From positions 1-64,000 of the forward strand of contig CBDHYI010000008.1 in NCBI GenBank assembly GCA_965275915.1: a DNA stretch of 64,000 nt, given 5' to 3'. The stretch's first letter is position 1; the number at the start of each line of letters is the position of its first letter. The DNA comes from JBDWFY01 sp965275915. GTDB taxonomy: Bacteria; Pseudomonadota; Alphaproteobacteria; Rhizobiales; Stappiaceae. This document shows, one piece after another, positions 1 through 8,838 of this stretch. A model generated the notes under the pieces. It was not told where the DNA came from and searched no databases. It saw only the letters and a program-made list of their open reading frames with translations. The translations under genes were made by a program, and so were the position numbers.

Positions 1-398
1 GCACGCATGATGTATTCCAGCCGTGTCTGATAGAAGGCGGAATAGGCCACTTTCTCGACCACGAAATCGGCCGGATGCAGACGGTCGACCAGGGTGTTGC
101 CGAAACTGCCCGGCGCAAAATCTCCCTTGCCCAGAAAGGGGCGCAGCTTTTTCAGGTGAGGCGCAATCAACGGCTCGCCGCTGGCATCGGGCACAAGCGT
201 GAACTGGGCCGAAATATAATGGCCGCCGCACCGACGCAGAGCGGCGACCAGCGGCGCGATCCGCTCCGGCAGAGCAGCAATGCTGTCTGCGCGCTGTCCG
301 GCGCGGCCATAGGCGCCTTGCGGATGGATGAAGTCGTTTTGCAGATCGATCGTCAGGAGTGCTGTCCTGGACAGGTCCCAAGTGTTCGGCTCGCTCAT
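1..398 (-). CDS. Isochorismatase-family cysteine hydrolase (partial, 3' end outside window)
   Basis: Only the first 132 codons are in the window; the gene runs off the left edge. The N-terminus reads LLTIDLQNDFIHPQGAYG, the isochorismatase/nicotinamidase fold start with the catalytic Asp in TIDLQNDF, and further on VVEKVAYSAFY carries the expected catalytic Lys. The nucleophile Cys would lie beyond the window. Family members hydrolyse amides or vinyl ethers (nicotinamide, maleamate, N-carbamoylsarcosine, ureidoacrylate). The ATG overlaps the stop of hydantoinase A in an ATGA arrangement, so it is the last visible gene of the leftward operon. Together with a hydantoinase, an amidase that opens or finishes an N-carbamoyl or amide intermediate is the likeliest role; the substrate cannot be read from sequence. 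Confidence 0.85.
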   Translation of the reverse strand, partial: MSEPNTWDLSRTALLTIDLQNDFIHPQGAYGRAGQRADSIAALPERIAPLVAALRRCGGHYISAQFTLVPDASGEPLIAPHLKKLRPFLGKGDFAPGSFGNTLVDRLHPADFVVEKVAYSAFYQTRLEYIMR

Positions 399-2462
399 GA
401 CTGCTCCTTGGAAGGTTCGATGATCGTGTTGCCAAAGGTGTCGACACGCGCCTGCAGGTCCGGTTCGACAAGCACCGTCGTGTCCGGTTGTTCCAGGATG
501 GCAGGTCCTTGAATGACGGCTCCCACAGGAAGCGCCAGACGGTCGTAGATTGCAGTCTCGTGCCAGTCCGCACCAAAATGAACATTGCGGGTCGTTCTGG
601 GCACCGGCGTGCCCTCGCCCGTTGGCGCCAGGGCCCGCAAATCGAATTTTGGCCGGAGCCCGGTAACCGCGCTGCGCAGGTTCAAGATGCGCCGAACGCC
701 GTTTTCCAGCAGCCTGCCGAAGGTCGTTTCATAAGCCGCATCGAACGCGGCCTCGATCTCCGGCTTTTGTCGGGGGCAGGACGCTGTCTCCTGCTCGGTG
801 CGGACGCGTCAGCGGCACGGAAACCGTGTGCGTCTGACCGACATAAGCCATGTCCAGTTCAAAACTGAGCGCCCGACTTTCAAAGCGTGTCCGGGCGGCG
901 TCGAGCATCGCCAAGCCCGTGTCCACATGGGCCTGCATGTAGGCGGTGAGGGCGTTCACATCCAGTTGGTCCACCAGCGAATTGATGGTCTGGACAAAAT
1001 CCTGACGCATATCGGCAATGACGCAGCCCATCGCAGACGTGACGCCGGGATAGCGTGGTACCAGGGCGCGGGCGATGCCGACATCCTTGAGCATAGCGCC
1101 CGCATGCAGCGCACCGCCACCGCCAAACGGCATGAAGGCAAAGCGTTTTGGATCAAAGCCCCGTTCGATGCTGACAAGACGGATCGCCCCGGCCATCCGG
1201 GAATTGGCCACTCGCAGAATGGCCTCCGCCGCCTCGACGGTTTCAAGGCCGAGAGGACGCCCGACATGGAGATCGATCGCCTTCGAAGCGGCCTCCACAT
1301 CGAGCCTTTCGAGTTTTCCGCCGATCGGATTGTCCGGGTCGATGCGGCCGAGAACAACATTCGCATCTGTCACGGTCGGGCGGCTGTTGCCCAGTCCATA
1401 GGCGACCGGCCCGGGGTTCGATCCGGCGCTTTCCGGGCCAATGTTCAAGAGCCCGCCCTTGTCGACCCAGGCGATGGATCCGCCGCCTGCGCCGATGGTC
1501 GTGATCTCGATCATGGGTGTGCGCACCACCATGCCGAAATCGATGGCGGTTTGCGGTGACAGCATCGAGTGTCCGTCCGAGATCAACGAGACATCGAAAC
1601 TGGTGCCGCCCATGTCACCGGTGATCACATGGTCAAAGCCCGCCGAAGAGGCAATGTAGCTTGCCGCGATCACCCCTGCGGCCGGGCCTGACAGCGCCGT
1701 TCTTACCGGCAGGCGGCAGGCCGTGTTTACCGCCATGACGCCGCCATTGGACTGCACGATCATGAATTCGCCGTCAAAACCACCCGACGTCAGCGCGCGC
1801 TCGAGCCGGTCCAGGTAGCCGGAAACTTCCGGCTGCAGATAGGCGTTGAGCGCCGTGGTCGAAAACCGTTCGAACTCCCGGATTTCCGGCAGGATTTCCG
1901 AAGACGCCGACACATGAGGGCTTTGCCAGATCTCGCGCACCGCCGCGACGGCCGCCGCTTCGTTTTCCGGATTGGCATAGGCATTGGCAAACAGGATTGC
2001 GACAGCGTGGCAGCCCTGTGCCTGAAGCTGTCTGGCCGCCGCACGCACCGCCTCAAGATCAACCGGCGTTCGGATCGTGCCATCGGCAAGTGTGCGTTCC
2101 GGCACTTCCAACCGGTTGCGCCGGTCGACCACCGGCTCGAAATCGCCCCTGAGCCCCCAGGTGCGTGGCCGGTCCCGGCGCCGCATTTCCAGGACATCGC
2201 GCAGGCCTTCGGTGCAGATGACGCCGGTTGTTGCGCCCTTTCGCTCCAACAGCGCGTTGGTGCCTGCGGTCGTGCCGTGAACCACAACGGATATTTCCGA
2301 AAGGTCGGAGACCCGCTGCGAAATACCGTCCAGAAACCCACCCGACTGGTCCGGGCGCGTTGTCGGCACCTTTGCGACGGACGCGGTTCCGTCTGTTTCG
2401 TTCAACACGAATATGTCGGTAAACGTGCCGCCGACATCCACGCCGATCATGCGTCCGCTCAT
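395..2462 (-). pseudogene. hyuA: Hydantoinase/oxoprolinase A subunit, frameshifted
   Basis: ATP-dependent ring-opening subunit of the N-methylhydantoinase/5-oxoprolinase family. The N-terminal piece starts MSGRMIGVDVGGTFTDIF (ASKHA phosphate-binding motif) and stays in frame to about residue 560; that frame then ends at 729. The C-terminal piece continues in the +1 frame through AAYETTFGRLLENGVRRI to the stop at 395. The switch lies in a run of five G on the + strand (772-776). Removing one base gives a 688-residue protein, the usual HyuA length. The start at 2462 overlaps the hyuB stop by ATGA, so it is preferred over an in-frame upstream start at 2480. The gene may be truly broken, or the extra base may be a sequencing error. 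Confidence 0.85.
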
Positions 2463-4153
2463 GGGGCGATCTCCCGCCACGCGCGTCCATAGAGCCTGTC
2501 GGCCGCTTCCGCTTCAACAAGCCCGCGGGCCACATCCCGGGCAACATCGACGGCGGACCGCTCCTCAGCCTTGCCATAGCCGCCGCCACCGGGGGTTTCC
2601 AGACGGACCGCCTGGCCCTGCCGCAATCTGATGCCGCGCATTTTGGAAGCGAGCGGCGGCGTCTTCCAGCCGTCATCCTGTTCGAAGGAAAACCTGTTGA
2701 GCGCGCCGTCCTGACCCTCTGCAATGCCCTTGGGGGCAAAGCGTCCGCGTTCGCCGAACAAAAATGCCTCCGCGCCATTTTCCTCCAGGACCTCGATCTC
2801 GTAGACCGCGCCCATACCGCCGCGATGTTTGCCCGCCCCGGCGCTGTCCGGGCGCAGCGCCCATTTGCGGAACATCACCGGATAAGCCGCTTCCAGGATC
2901 TCCATCGGCGGGATGGTCGCCGTTGATATCGGTGCGTTGCCGTGGTTGAGACCGTCGCTTTCGACAGAGCCACCGTGCCCCCCGCCGTAGAAACTGAACA
3001 TGACCCAGGGCTTGCCGTCGCTGCGCTTGCCCGCGATCGAGAGCGCGTTGATGGTGCCGTAGGCATTGGCGACAACACGGTCCGGCGCCGCCTTTGCGAA
3101 GGCTGAAAAGATGACATCGATCATGCGCAGGATTGTCTCCGTATAGCCGCCCGTCGGGCTTGGAAACGCCGCCGACAATAGAGAGTCTTCCGGCACCTGG
3201 ACGCTGATCGGCCGCATGACGCCGGCATTGGCCGGCAGTTCAGGAAAGATATGCTTGATCGCGACATAAGCCGTTGCGACCGTTGTCGGCAGCGCGATGT
3301 TCACCGGACCGGCGCATTGCGCGGCGGATCCTGCAAAATCGAGGATCATGCTGTCGCCCCTGATCTCCAGCGCCACCCGGATAGCGAGCGGTTCGTCCGT
3401 GATGCCGTCATTGTCGAGATAGTCTTCCGCCTCCCAGCGCCCGTCAGGCAGATCGCCAAGCTCGGCCCGCATCAGCGCCTCTGCCCGATGCCCGAGCGCA
3501 TCCAGCGCGGAGTGCACCGTCCGCGCGCCATATTCGTCCAGTAATTCATCCATGCGCCGGACGCCCAGATCGAGCGCACCGAGCTGGCCGTTCAGATCGC
3601 CTCTGGCGGATTGGGGCAGGCGCGTGTTGCGCAGGACGATGTCGATGATGTCCTGGTTGAGAGTGCCGGCCCGTGCCAGCCTGACCGGCGGCAGCACGAA
3701 GGCCTCCTGAAAAACCTCCGTGGCTGCCGGATTGTAGTTGCCCGGCACCGCGCCGCCGACATCATGCCAGTGGCCGACGGAGGCGAGATAACAAAAGAGC
3801 TCTCCGTCCCGGAAATAAGGCCGGACGAGACGCATGTCGGACAGATGCGTGCCGCCGATATGCGCGTCGTTGAAAATGAAGATGTCGCCGTCGGCGAGAT
3901 CTCCGTCCGCGGCCGCCTTTTCAATCACCGCCTTGACGGCAAAGGACATCACACCGACAAAAATCGGCAGACCGGATTTGCCCTGAACCAGAGTGTCGCC
4001 GCTGCCGGCGTGGTAAAGCCCGTGGCTGGCATCGTGCGCTTCGGCGATGATCGGATTGAAGGCGGCCCGAAACAGGGTGGCGTCCATTTCGTCGGCGATC
4101 TGCTCCATGCGGCCGGACAGGACCGACAGGGTGATGGAATCAATCTCGCTCAT
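2459..4153 (-). CDS. hyuB: Hydantoinase/oxoprolinase B subunit
   Basis: 564-residue HyuB/N-methylhydantoinase B family protein, normal in length. The start MSEIDSITLSVLSGRMEQIA, then HDASHGLYHAG and FNDAHIGGTHLSD, and the C-terminal GGGGYGKAEER are typical of the family. It pairs with HyuA in ATP-dependent hydrolysis of cyclic amides (hydantoin, oxoproline, caprolactam-type rings) in the cytoplasm. The 3' end overlaps hyuA by 4 bp and the 5' end overlaps the tautomerase gene by 14 bp, so translation is coupled along the operon. No frameshift or missing segment is visible, unlike hyuA. Substrate is not predictable from the sequence. Confidence 0.92.
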   Translation of the reverse strand: MSEIDSITLSVLSGRMEQIADEMDATLFRAAFNPIIAEAHDASHGLYHAGSGDTLVQGKSGLPIFVGVMSFAVKAVIEKAAADGDLADGDIFIFNDAHIGGTHLSDMRLVRPYFRDGELFCYLASVGHWHDVGGAVPGNYNPAATEVFQEAFVLPPVRLARAGTLNQDIIDIVLRNTRLPQSARGDLNGQLGALDLGVRRMDELLDEYGARTVHSALDALGHRAEALMRAELGDLPDGRWEAEDYLDNDGITDEPLAIRVALEIRGDSMILDFAGSAAQCAGPVNIALPTTVATAYVAIKHIFPELPANAGVMRPISVQVPEDSLLSAAFPSPTGGYTETILRMIDVIFSAFAKAAPDRVVANAYGTINALSIAGKRSDGKPWVMFSFYGGGHGGSVESDGLNHGNAPISTATIPPMEILEAAYPVMFRKWALRPDSAGAGKHRGGMGAVYEIEVLEENGAEAFLFGERGRFAPKGIAEGQDGALNRFSFEQDDGWKTPPLASKMRGIRLRQGQAVRLETPGGGGYGKAEERSAVDVARDVARGLVEAEAADRLYGRAWREIAP

Positions 4154-4715
4154 CTGTTGCCTTCACCTCCGCAAGATCGTTCCATACGTCCTGGCGCGTG
4201 ATCCTGCCATTCTCGATTTCAAACCGGTCGATAAAACGAATGCCGTCAAAGGGTTTGCCGTCGGGCCATTCTCCGGAAAGGGTGCCGCGGCAATAGACCA
4301 GGGCCGCCGGACCGGCGGCCTGCATGACGTCAAAGCCCTGATACACCTTCTTGACAAAGCGGTACCGGGGCGCAGCCCAGGCAATCAGTTCCTCCAGCGT
4401 GTGCATGGGGGCAGTGCCCGGAAACCGCATGACAAAGCCCTCGCTCAAGAGCGTGCGTGCGCGTTCAAGATCCCGCGCTTCCATGGCGCTTAAGAAGTCT
4501 TTCACGATCTCACGCGGGTCTTGGAGCGCAACGGCGCCCTTGCGACTGATACCACCGCGCGAATAGTTGGTCGGCTCCATCTCGTGCATGATGACCGTGA
4601 TGGCCTCTGGCGCTGCAGGCACCACCAGGCGGACGGCAGCTGTCAGGCCCTCATGCAGCCGGCGCTTTTCCTCGACCCCATAGCCTTGCAACAGATGCAA
4701 CTCGACGACCGGCAT
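4140..4715 (-). CDS. Tautomerase domain fused to SnoaL-like domain
   Basis: 191 residues. Residues 1-60 resemble 4-oxalocrotonate tautomerase: after Met removal the chain begins with Pro (MPVVELHLLQGYG), the catalytic amino-terminal proline of that superfamily. Residues 70-190 resemble a SnoaL/NTF2-like fold (DFLSAMEARDLERARTLL, then RFIDRFEIENGRITRQDVW). The start at 4715 is chosen because it exposes Pro1 and is preceded by GGAAGG; an in-frame start at 4784 would bury it. It is the first gene of the leftward operon and is divergent from the GntR gene. A keto-enol tautomerase or related proton-transfer step in the pathway is likely; the role of the SnoaL half is unknown. Confidence 0.75.
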   Translation of the reverse strand: MPVVELHLLQGYGVEEKRRLHEGLTAAVRLVVPAAPEAITVIMHEMEPTNYSRGGISRKGAVALQDPREIVKDFLSAMEARDLERARTLLSEGFVMRFPGTAPMHTLEELIAWAAPRYRFVKKVYQGFDVMQAAGPAALVYCRGTLSGEWPDGKPFDGIRFIDRFEIENGRITRQDVWNDLAEVKATDERD

Positions 4716-4858
4716 ACTACCCTTCCAGAATTTGTATCTTAAATAATACAGATTTTTATATGCAACTAATACAGAAAAAGACAAATTTTTCGTACAGAAG
4801 CTTGATCTTTTTCAAGCCGACGATAACATTGAATGCGGATAAGGGAGGAATTTCCGGC
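4716..4858. promoter_or_regulatory. Divergent promoter/operator region between the tautomerase and GntR genes
   Basis: AT-rich 143-bp spacer between divergent transcription units. It holds an 18-bp imperfect palindrome at 4733-4750 with arms TGTAT and ATACA, and the octamer TAATACAG twice in direct orientation at 4744-4751 and 4767-4774 (23 bp apart). HutC-type GntR proteins usually bind short palindromes in their own divergent promoter, so these are candidate operators. No clear -35/-10 pair was assigned. Confidence 0.45.
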
Positions 4859-5662
4859 GTGAACAGGCCCGAAACATCGCTGCTTCCGGAAGGCGCCAAG
4901 GCACGGCAAGTCTATCTGTCCCTGCGTGATCAGATTGCCGACGGCCGCCTGGAAGACGGCAACAGCCTCCCGCCTGAACAAAAGCTGGCTGAAATTTTCG
5001 GTGTCTCCCGCGTCACCATTCGCCGGGCTCTGGATGCGATGGCCGCAGCCGGCCTGGTCGTGCGTCGCGCGGGCAGCGGCACAACGGTCCGTACCACAGG
5101 CAAGGCCGGACAGCCGATGGCCATGAATCTGGCGACGTTGATGCCGCAACTGGTCGAGATGGGACAGACCACGACCGCCCGCCTGTTGTCCTTTTCCTAC
5201 GGCGGGGCGCCGGAGTTCGTTGTCAGCGCGCTGCATCTGGAGCCGAAGGAACAGGTTCAAATCGCGACCCGGGTCCGCAGCGCCGACGGAACGCCTTTCT
5301 CACACCTGACCACTTATGTTCCCGCCGGCATTGCCGAGAATTATTCAGAAAACGATCTGGCGACAACGCCGCTGTTCAAGCTTCTGGAACTGAGCGGCGT
5401 TCAGATCAAGGACGCGCATCAGTCCGTTTCGGCAACCCTTGCCGGACCCGATGTCGCTGAAGCTCTCGGCGTTGCCGTCGGCTCAGCCTTGCTGTCGCTG
5501 CGCCGTGTGGTGCGCGACGTCAATGACAACGGCGTGGAATATCTCTCCGCGCTTTACCGTCCGGATATGTTCCGTCTTGAAATGCCGCTGACACGGGTCG
5601 GCGACGGCGGCGCACGCCACTGGCAACCGGCGATCGGCAAACCGGCGGGTGAACCGGCATGA
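4859..5662 (+). CDS. GntR-family (HutC/UTRA) transcriptional regulator
   Basis: 267 residues. Residues about 15-80 form a GntR winged helix (PPEQKLAEIFGVSRVTIRRA), and residues about 105-250 a UTRA ligand-binding domain. The GTG at 4859 is selected because GGGAGG lies 10 bases upstream; longer in-frame readings from 4760 pass through the spacer and lack a ribosome site. The 3' end overlaps the LeuC-like gene by ATGA, so the regulator is the first gene of the rightward operon and faces the hyu operon. It is the likely local repressor responding to the substrate or an intermediate. Confidence 0.9.
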   Translation: MNRPETSLLPEGAKARQVYLSLRDQIADGRLEDGNSLPPEQKLAEIFGVSRVTIRRALDAMAAAGLVVRRAGSGTTVRTTGKAGQPMAMNLATLMPQLVEMGQTTTARLLSFSYGGAPEFVVSALHLEPKEQVQIATRVRSADGTPFSHLTTYVPAGIAENYSENDLATTPLFKLLELSGVQIKDAHQSVSATLAGPDVAEALGVAVGSALLSLRRVVRDVNDNGVEYLSALYRPDMFRLEMPLTRVGDGGARHWQPAIGKPAGEPA

Positions 5663-7065
5663 TGGCGCCGCGCACCCTCCTCGATAAGCTCTGGTCCGCG
5701 CATGAGATCGTGCGGCGCGAGGATGGCGCTTCTCTTTTGTGGGTCGACCGGCATCTCGTGCACGAAGGCTCGCACCATGCTTTCGGCAAACTGGCAGCCC
5801 GGGGCGCACCTGCCGCCGAGCCCGACCTGACTTTTGCCGTGGTCGACCACTATGCTCCGACGCGAGGACGTGACCGGATTACCGATCCGCAAATCAAATA
5901 CATGGTCGAGACCCTCCGCAAGAATGCCCGCAGGCACGGCCTGCGCCTGTTTGATCTTCAAGATCCCGGGCAAGGCATCGTCCATGTGATCGGTCCGGAA
6001 CAGGGGCTGACGCTGCCCGGGCTGCTGGTCAATTGCGGCGACAGCCACACCTCAACCCATGGCGCGTTCGGCGCGCTGGCCTTCGGCATCGGCGCAACCG
6101 AGGTCGCCCACGTTCTGGCGACCCAGACGATCTGGCAAAAAAAGCCGGCGGCCATGCGCATTCGCATCGAGGGAGCGCTTGGCCCGGGTGTGAGCGCCAA
6201 GGACATTGCACTCAACTGGATTGCCCGGCTCGGTGCGGATGGCGCCCAGGGACATGCGGTAGAATATGCCGGCAGTGCCGTCCGCGCGCTGTCCATGGAA
6301 GGCCGCATGACCTTATGCAACCTCTCTATTGAGGGGGGAGCACGGTTCGGTCTGGTTGCGCCCGATAAAACGACATGCGCCTATCTGGAAGGCCGACCCT
6401 ACGCGCCAAAAGGAGCGGACTGGGAATTCGCTCTGGATCACTGGGCGGAGCTGACCACCGACGAAACGGCGGCGTTCGACCGGGACATCCTCCTGACTGC
6501 CGAGGATATCGCGCCGACGGTGACCTGGGGCACAAGCCCCGAACAGGCAATCCCGGTCACCGCCACGATCCCCGATCCGGACCAGCTGGCAAACGGCAAA
6601 GCGCAAGGGGCCCGTGATGCGCTCGATTACATGGGACTGTCCTCGGGGTGTCCGATTGCGGGCACACCGGTCGATCAGGTGTTCATCGGCTCGTGCACCA
6701 ATGGGCGGATCGAGGATTTGCGCCATGCGGCAGCCGTTCTCTCCGGCCGGAAAGCGAAAGTCTCAGGACTGGTGTCCCCTGGCTCAGCGCTCGTCAAGGC
6801 GCAGGCGGAGGAAGAAGGGCTCGACAGGATCTTTGTCGATGCCGGTCTGGAATGGGCTGCGGCGGGTTGTTCCATGTGCGTTGGCATGAATGGCGATGTG
6901 GTCGCACCCGGCAAGCGGTGTGCGTCTTCCACCAACCGCAATTTCCGCGGCCGCCAGGGCCCCGGCGCGCTGACCCACCTGATGTCGCCGGCGATGGTCG
7001 CGGCAGCGGCGGTTACCGGCACGATCACGGATGTACGCCCGCTCCTGGAAGGACGCACTGTATGA
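5659..7065 (+). CDS. Aconitase-superfamily hydro-lyase large subunit (LeuC-like)
   Basis: 468 residues, full length for an isopropylmalate isomerase large subunit. Substrate and cluster motifs are intact: NCGDSHTSTHGAFGALAFG, IGSCTNGR (first [4Fe-4S] Cys) and AAGCSMCVGMN (the other two). The sequence is strikingly LeuC-like, including VTWGTSPEQ and RCASSTNRNFRGRQG. Overlap with the regulator on one side and the small subunit on the other, in a catabolic locus with a TRAP transporter, argues against a housekeeping leucine role. Related two-subunit enzymes hydrate maleate, citraconate or dimethylmaleate. The reaction is probably reversible hydration/dehydration of a C4-C6 dicarboxylate. Confidence 0.88.
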   Translation: MMAPRTLLDKLWSAHEIVRREDGASLLWVDRHLVHEGSHHAFGKLAARGAPAAEPDLTFAVVDHYAPTRGRDRITDPQIKYMVETLRKNARRHGLRLFDLQDPGQGIVHVIGPEQGLTLPGLLVNCGDSHTSTHGAFGALAFGIGATEVAHVLATQTIWQKKPAAMRIRIEGALGPGVSAKDIALNWIARLGADGAQGHAVEYAGSAVRALSMEGRMTLCNLSIEGGARFGLVAPDKTTCAYLEGRPYAPKGADWEFALDHWAELTTDETAAFDRDILLTAEDIAPTVTWGTSPEQAIPVTATIPDPDQLANGKAQGARDALDYMGLSSGCPIAGTPVDQVFIGSCTNGRIEDLRHAAAVLSGRKAKVSGLVSPGSALVKAQAEEEGLDRIFVDAGLEWAAAGCSMCVGMNGDVVAPGKRCASSTNRNFRGRQGPGALTHLMSPAMVAAAAVTGTITDVRPLLEGRTV

Positions 7066-7682
7066 GCGGCTGGAGCCAGCATCATGGTCACGCCATCGCG
7101 CTGCCGATACACAACGTTGATACGGATCAGCTGATCCCCTCGCGTTTCATGTCGACGCCCAGAAGCGAAGGCTACGGCCGGTTTTTGCTGCACGATCTGC
7201 GCCGGGATGCCGGCGGCGACACTCATCCCGACTTTCCGTTGAACCGCCATGGCCGTGCCAGCATCCTGGTAACAGGCCGCAATTTCGGCAGCGGCTCCTC
7301 GCGCGAAGCGGCCGTCTATGCCCTGGTCGATGCCGGTGTCAGGGCCGTCTTTGCGCCGAGCTTCGGCGACATCTTTGCCGGCAATGCCATCAACAACGGT
7401 CTCTTGCCCGCCCGCATCAGCGAAGAGGAAATGAGCCTGTTGTTTCAGTCCCTCGCCGATACGGCGCTCGCCGCGGAGGTCTGCCTGGAAAGGAGCCATC
7501 TCCGGATCGGCAGCCGGCGGATCGGTTTCAAACTCGATCCGGGCTGGCGCACCAAGTTGATCAATGGCTGGGACGACATCGATCTGACCCTGACCCACAG
7601 GGCCGACATCGACCGGCACATACAAGACCGAAAGCAGCGCGCGCCCTGGGTATGGTCCGCGCAAAACACAAAGAGCTCTTGA
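7062..7682 (+). CDS. Aconitase-superfamily hydro-lyase small subunit (LeuD-like)
   Basis: 206 residues, swivel domain partner of the preceding gene, overlapping it by ATGA. DTDQLIPSRFM, then RNFGSGSSREAAVYAL and DIFAGNAINNGLLPA match LeuD. Two differences from usual LeuD stand out: the motif normally written NFGCGSSRE has Ser for Cys, and the following YNNCxKNG segment is AGNAINNG. These fit a paralogue with altered substrate rather than leucine biosynthesis. The C-terminus has a basic 20-residue tail. An 85-bp gap with a ribosome site leads to dctP. Confidence 0.88.
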   Translation: MSGWSQHHGHAIALPIHNVDTDQLIPSRFMSTPRSEGYGRFLLHDLRRDAGGDTHPDFPLNRHGRASILVTGRNFGSGSSREAAVYALVDAGVRAVFAPSFGDIFAGNAINNGLLPARISEEEMSLLFQSLADTALAAEVCLERSHLRIGSRRIGFKLDPGWRTKLINGWDDIDLTLTHRADIDRHIQDRKQRAPWVWSAQNTKSS

Positions 7683-7767
7683 GCCAACAGGAGCAGCAAG
7701 CCTCAGGACAGATCCTGAAAACCAGAGAGAAGCGGCAAAGGCCGCCCGCAAAGTGGAGAGAGAGACT

Positions 7768-8781
7768 ATGAAGAGGTTAATACTGGCCGGACTGCTTGCC
7801 GGATCAACATTGTTCAGCGCATCGGCGCAGGCGGAAGACACGCTGACTGCCGTCCATGCCTTTCCCGAAACGCTGATCTACACCAAGAGTTTTCTGTCCT
7901 TCGTTGACAAGGTGAATGAGGCCGGCAAAGGCGTCGTGCAGATCGATGTGCGCGGTGGACCTGAAGCGATCGGCATGTTCCAGCAGCCGGATGCGGTGCG
8001 CGACGGCATTGTCGACATGGTCTATACGCCGGGTTCCTTTTATGGCGGCGCTCTTCCGGAAAAAGATGCCATGGTCGCCTCCAACCTGACGGCAGTCGAA
8101 ACCCGCGAGAATGGCGGCATTGAGCTGATCGACCAGATCCACCAGGAAAAGATGGGTCTCAAATATCTCGGCTGGTTCGACAGCGGTGTCTGTTACAATC
8201 TGTGGACGCGCAATGAGCCCACCTTTGATGAGAATGGCAATCTGGAAGTTGAGGGCCTGAAACTGCGCGGCAACAATGTCTACAACGCCTTCTTCACCAA
8301 CTATCTCGGTGCCCAGGTGATTGACCTGCCAACGGGGGAAGTCTATTCGGCCCTGCAACGCGGTGTTGTCGACGCCACCGGCTGGACGCAGATCGGCCTC
8401 ATCGATCTGAAATGGAACGAATTCCTGAACTACCGGATCGAACCGTGTTTCTTCTCCACCGATCTCGGTGTCATCATCAATCTTGAGAAGTGGAACGCCC
8501 TGTCGGACGAATCCAAAAAGATCCTGCAGGACGTTGCCATCCAGCACGAAAAGGACAGCGTCGCGGCGCTGCGCGCCAAGCGGGATGAGGATTTTGCCGC
8601 GCTGGACGCTGCCGGTATGACCGCCGTTTCCCTGGAAGGCGACGCCAGGGCGAATTACCTGGCCGCAGCGCGCGAAAAGACCTGGGAGCGCATGAAAGGC
8701 CTGATGGCCGAGCAACCGGGCGGCACCGGCAACTACGACAGGCTGATCGAACTCTTTTACGATCTGAATGCCGCAAAATAA
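7768..8781 (+). CDS. dctP: TRAP transporter solute-binding protein
   Basis: 337-residue periplasmic receptor of a tripartite ATP-independent transporter. A signal peptide is visible (MKRLILAGLLAGSTLFSASAQA), followed by the DctP fold; PTGEVYSALQRGVVDATGW is the family signature region, whose conserved Arg normally binds the substrate carboxylate. ATG at 7768 follows GGAGAGAGA. It lies in the same operon as LeuCD-like genes and ahead of the membrane subunits, from which it is separated by a strong hairpin, a layout that favours excess receptor over permease. Ligand likely an organic acid. Confidence 0.92.
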   Translation: MKRLILAGLLAGSTLFSASAQAEDTLTAVHAFPETLIYTKSFLSFVDKVNEAGKGVVQIDVRGGPEAIGMFQQPDAVRDGIVDMVYTPGSFYGGALPEKDAMVASNLTAVETRENGGIELIDQIHQEKMGLKYLGWFDSGVCYNLWTRNEPTFDENGNLEVEGLKLRGNNVYNAFFTNYLGAQVIDLPTGEVYSALQRGVVDATGWTQIGLIDLKWNEFLNYRIEPCFFSTDLGVIINLEKWNALSDESKKILQDVAIQHEKDSVAALRAKRDEDFAALDAAGMTAVSLEGDARANYLAAAREKTWERMKGLMAEQPGGTGNYDRLIELFYDLNAAK

Positions 8782-8789
8782 CAGAACAG

Positions 8790-8815
8790 TCAGGCCCGCC
8801 TTCCGGCGGGCCTGA
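8790..8815 (+). terminator. Intercistronic hairpin downstream of dctP
   Basis: Perfect 11-bp inverted repeat (arms 8790-8800 and 8805-8815, loop TTCC) just after the dctP stop. There is no T-run, so it is more likely a partial terminator or mRNA-stabilising stem-loop that raises dctP over dctQM than a full terminator. Confidence 0.5.
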
Positions 8816-8838
8816 TCTTGCCGATCCGGGGCGAATGC

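Noticed and set aside
5659..7682. LeuCD as leucine biosynthesis genes
   Set aside because: Strong family similarity, but coupling to a GntR regulator and TRAP genes and changed LeuD residues argue for a catabolic hydro-lyase; the leu symbols are withheld.
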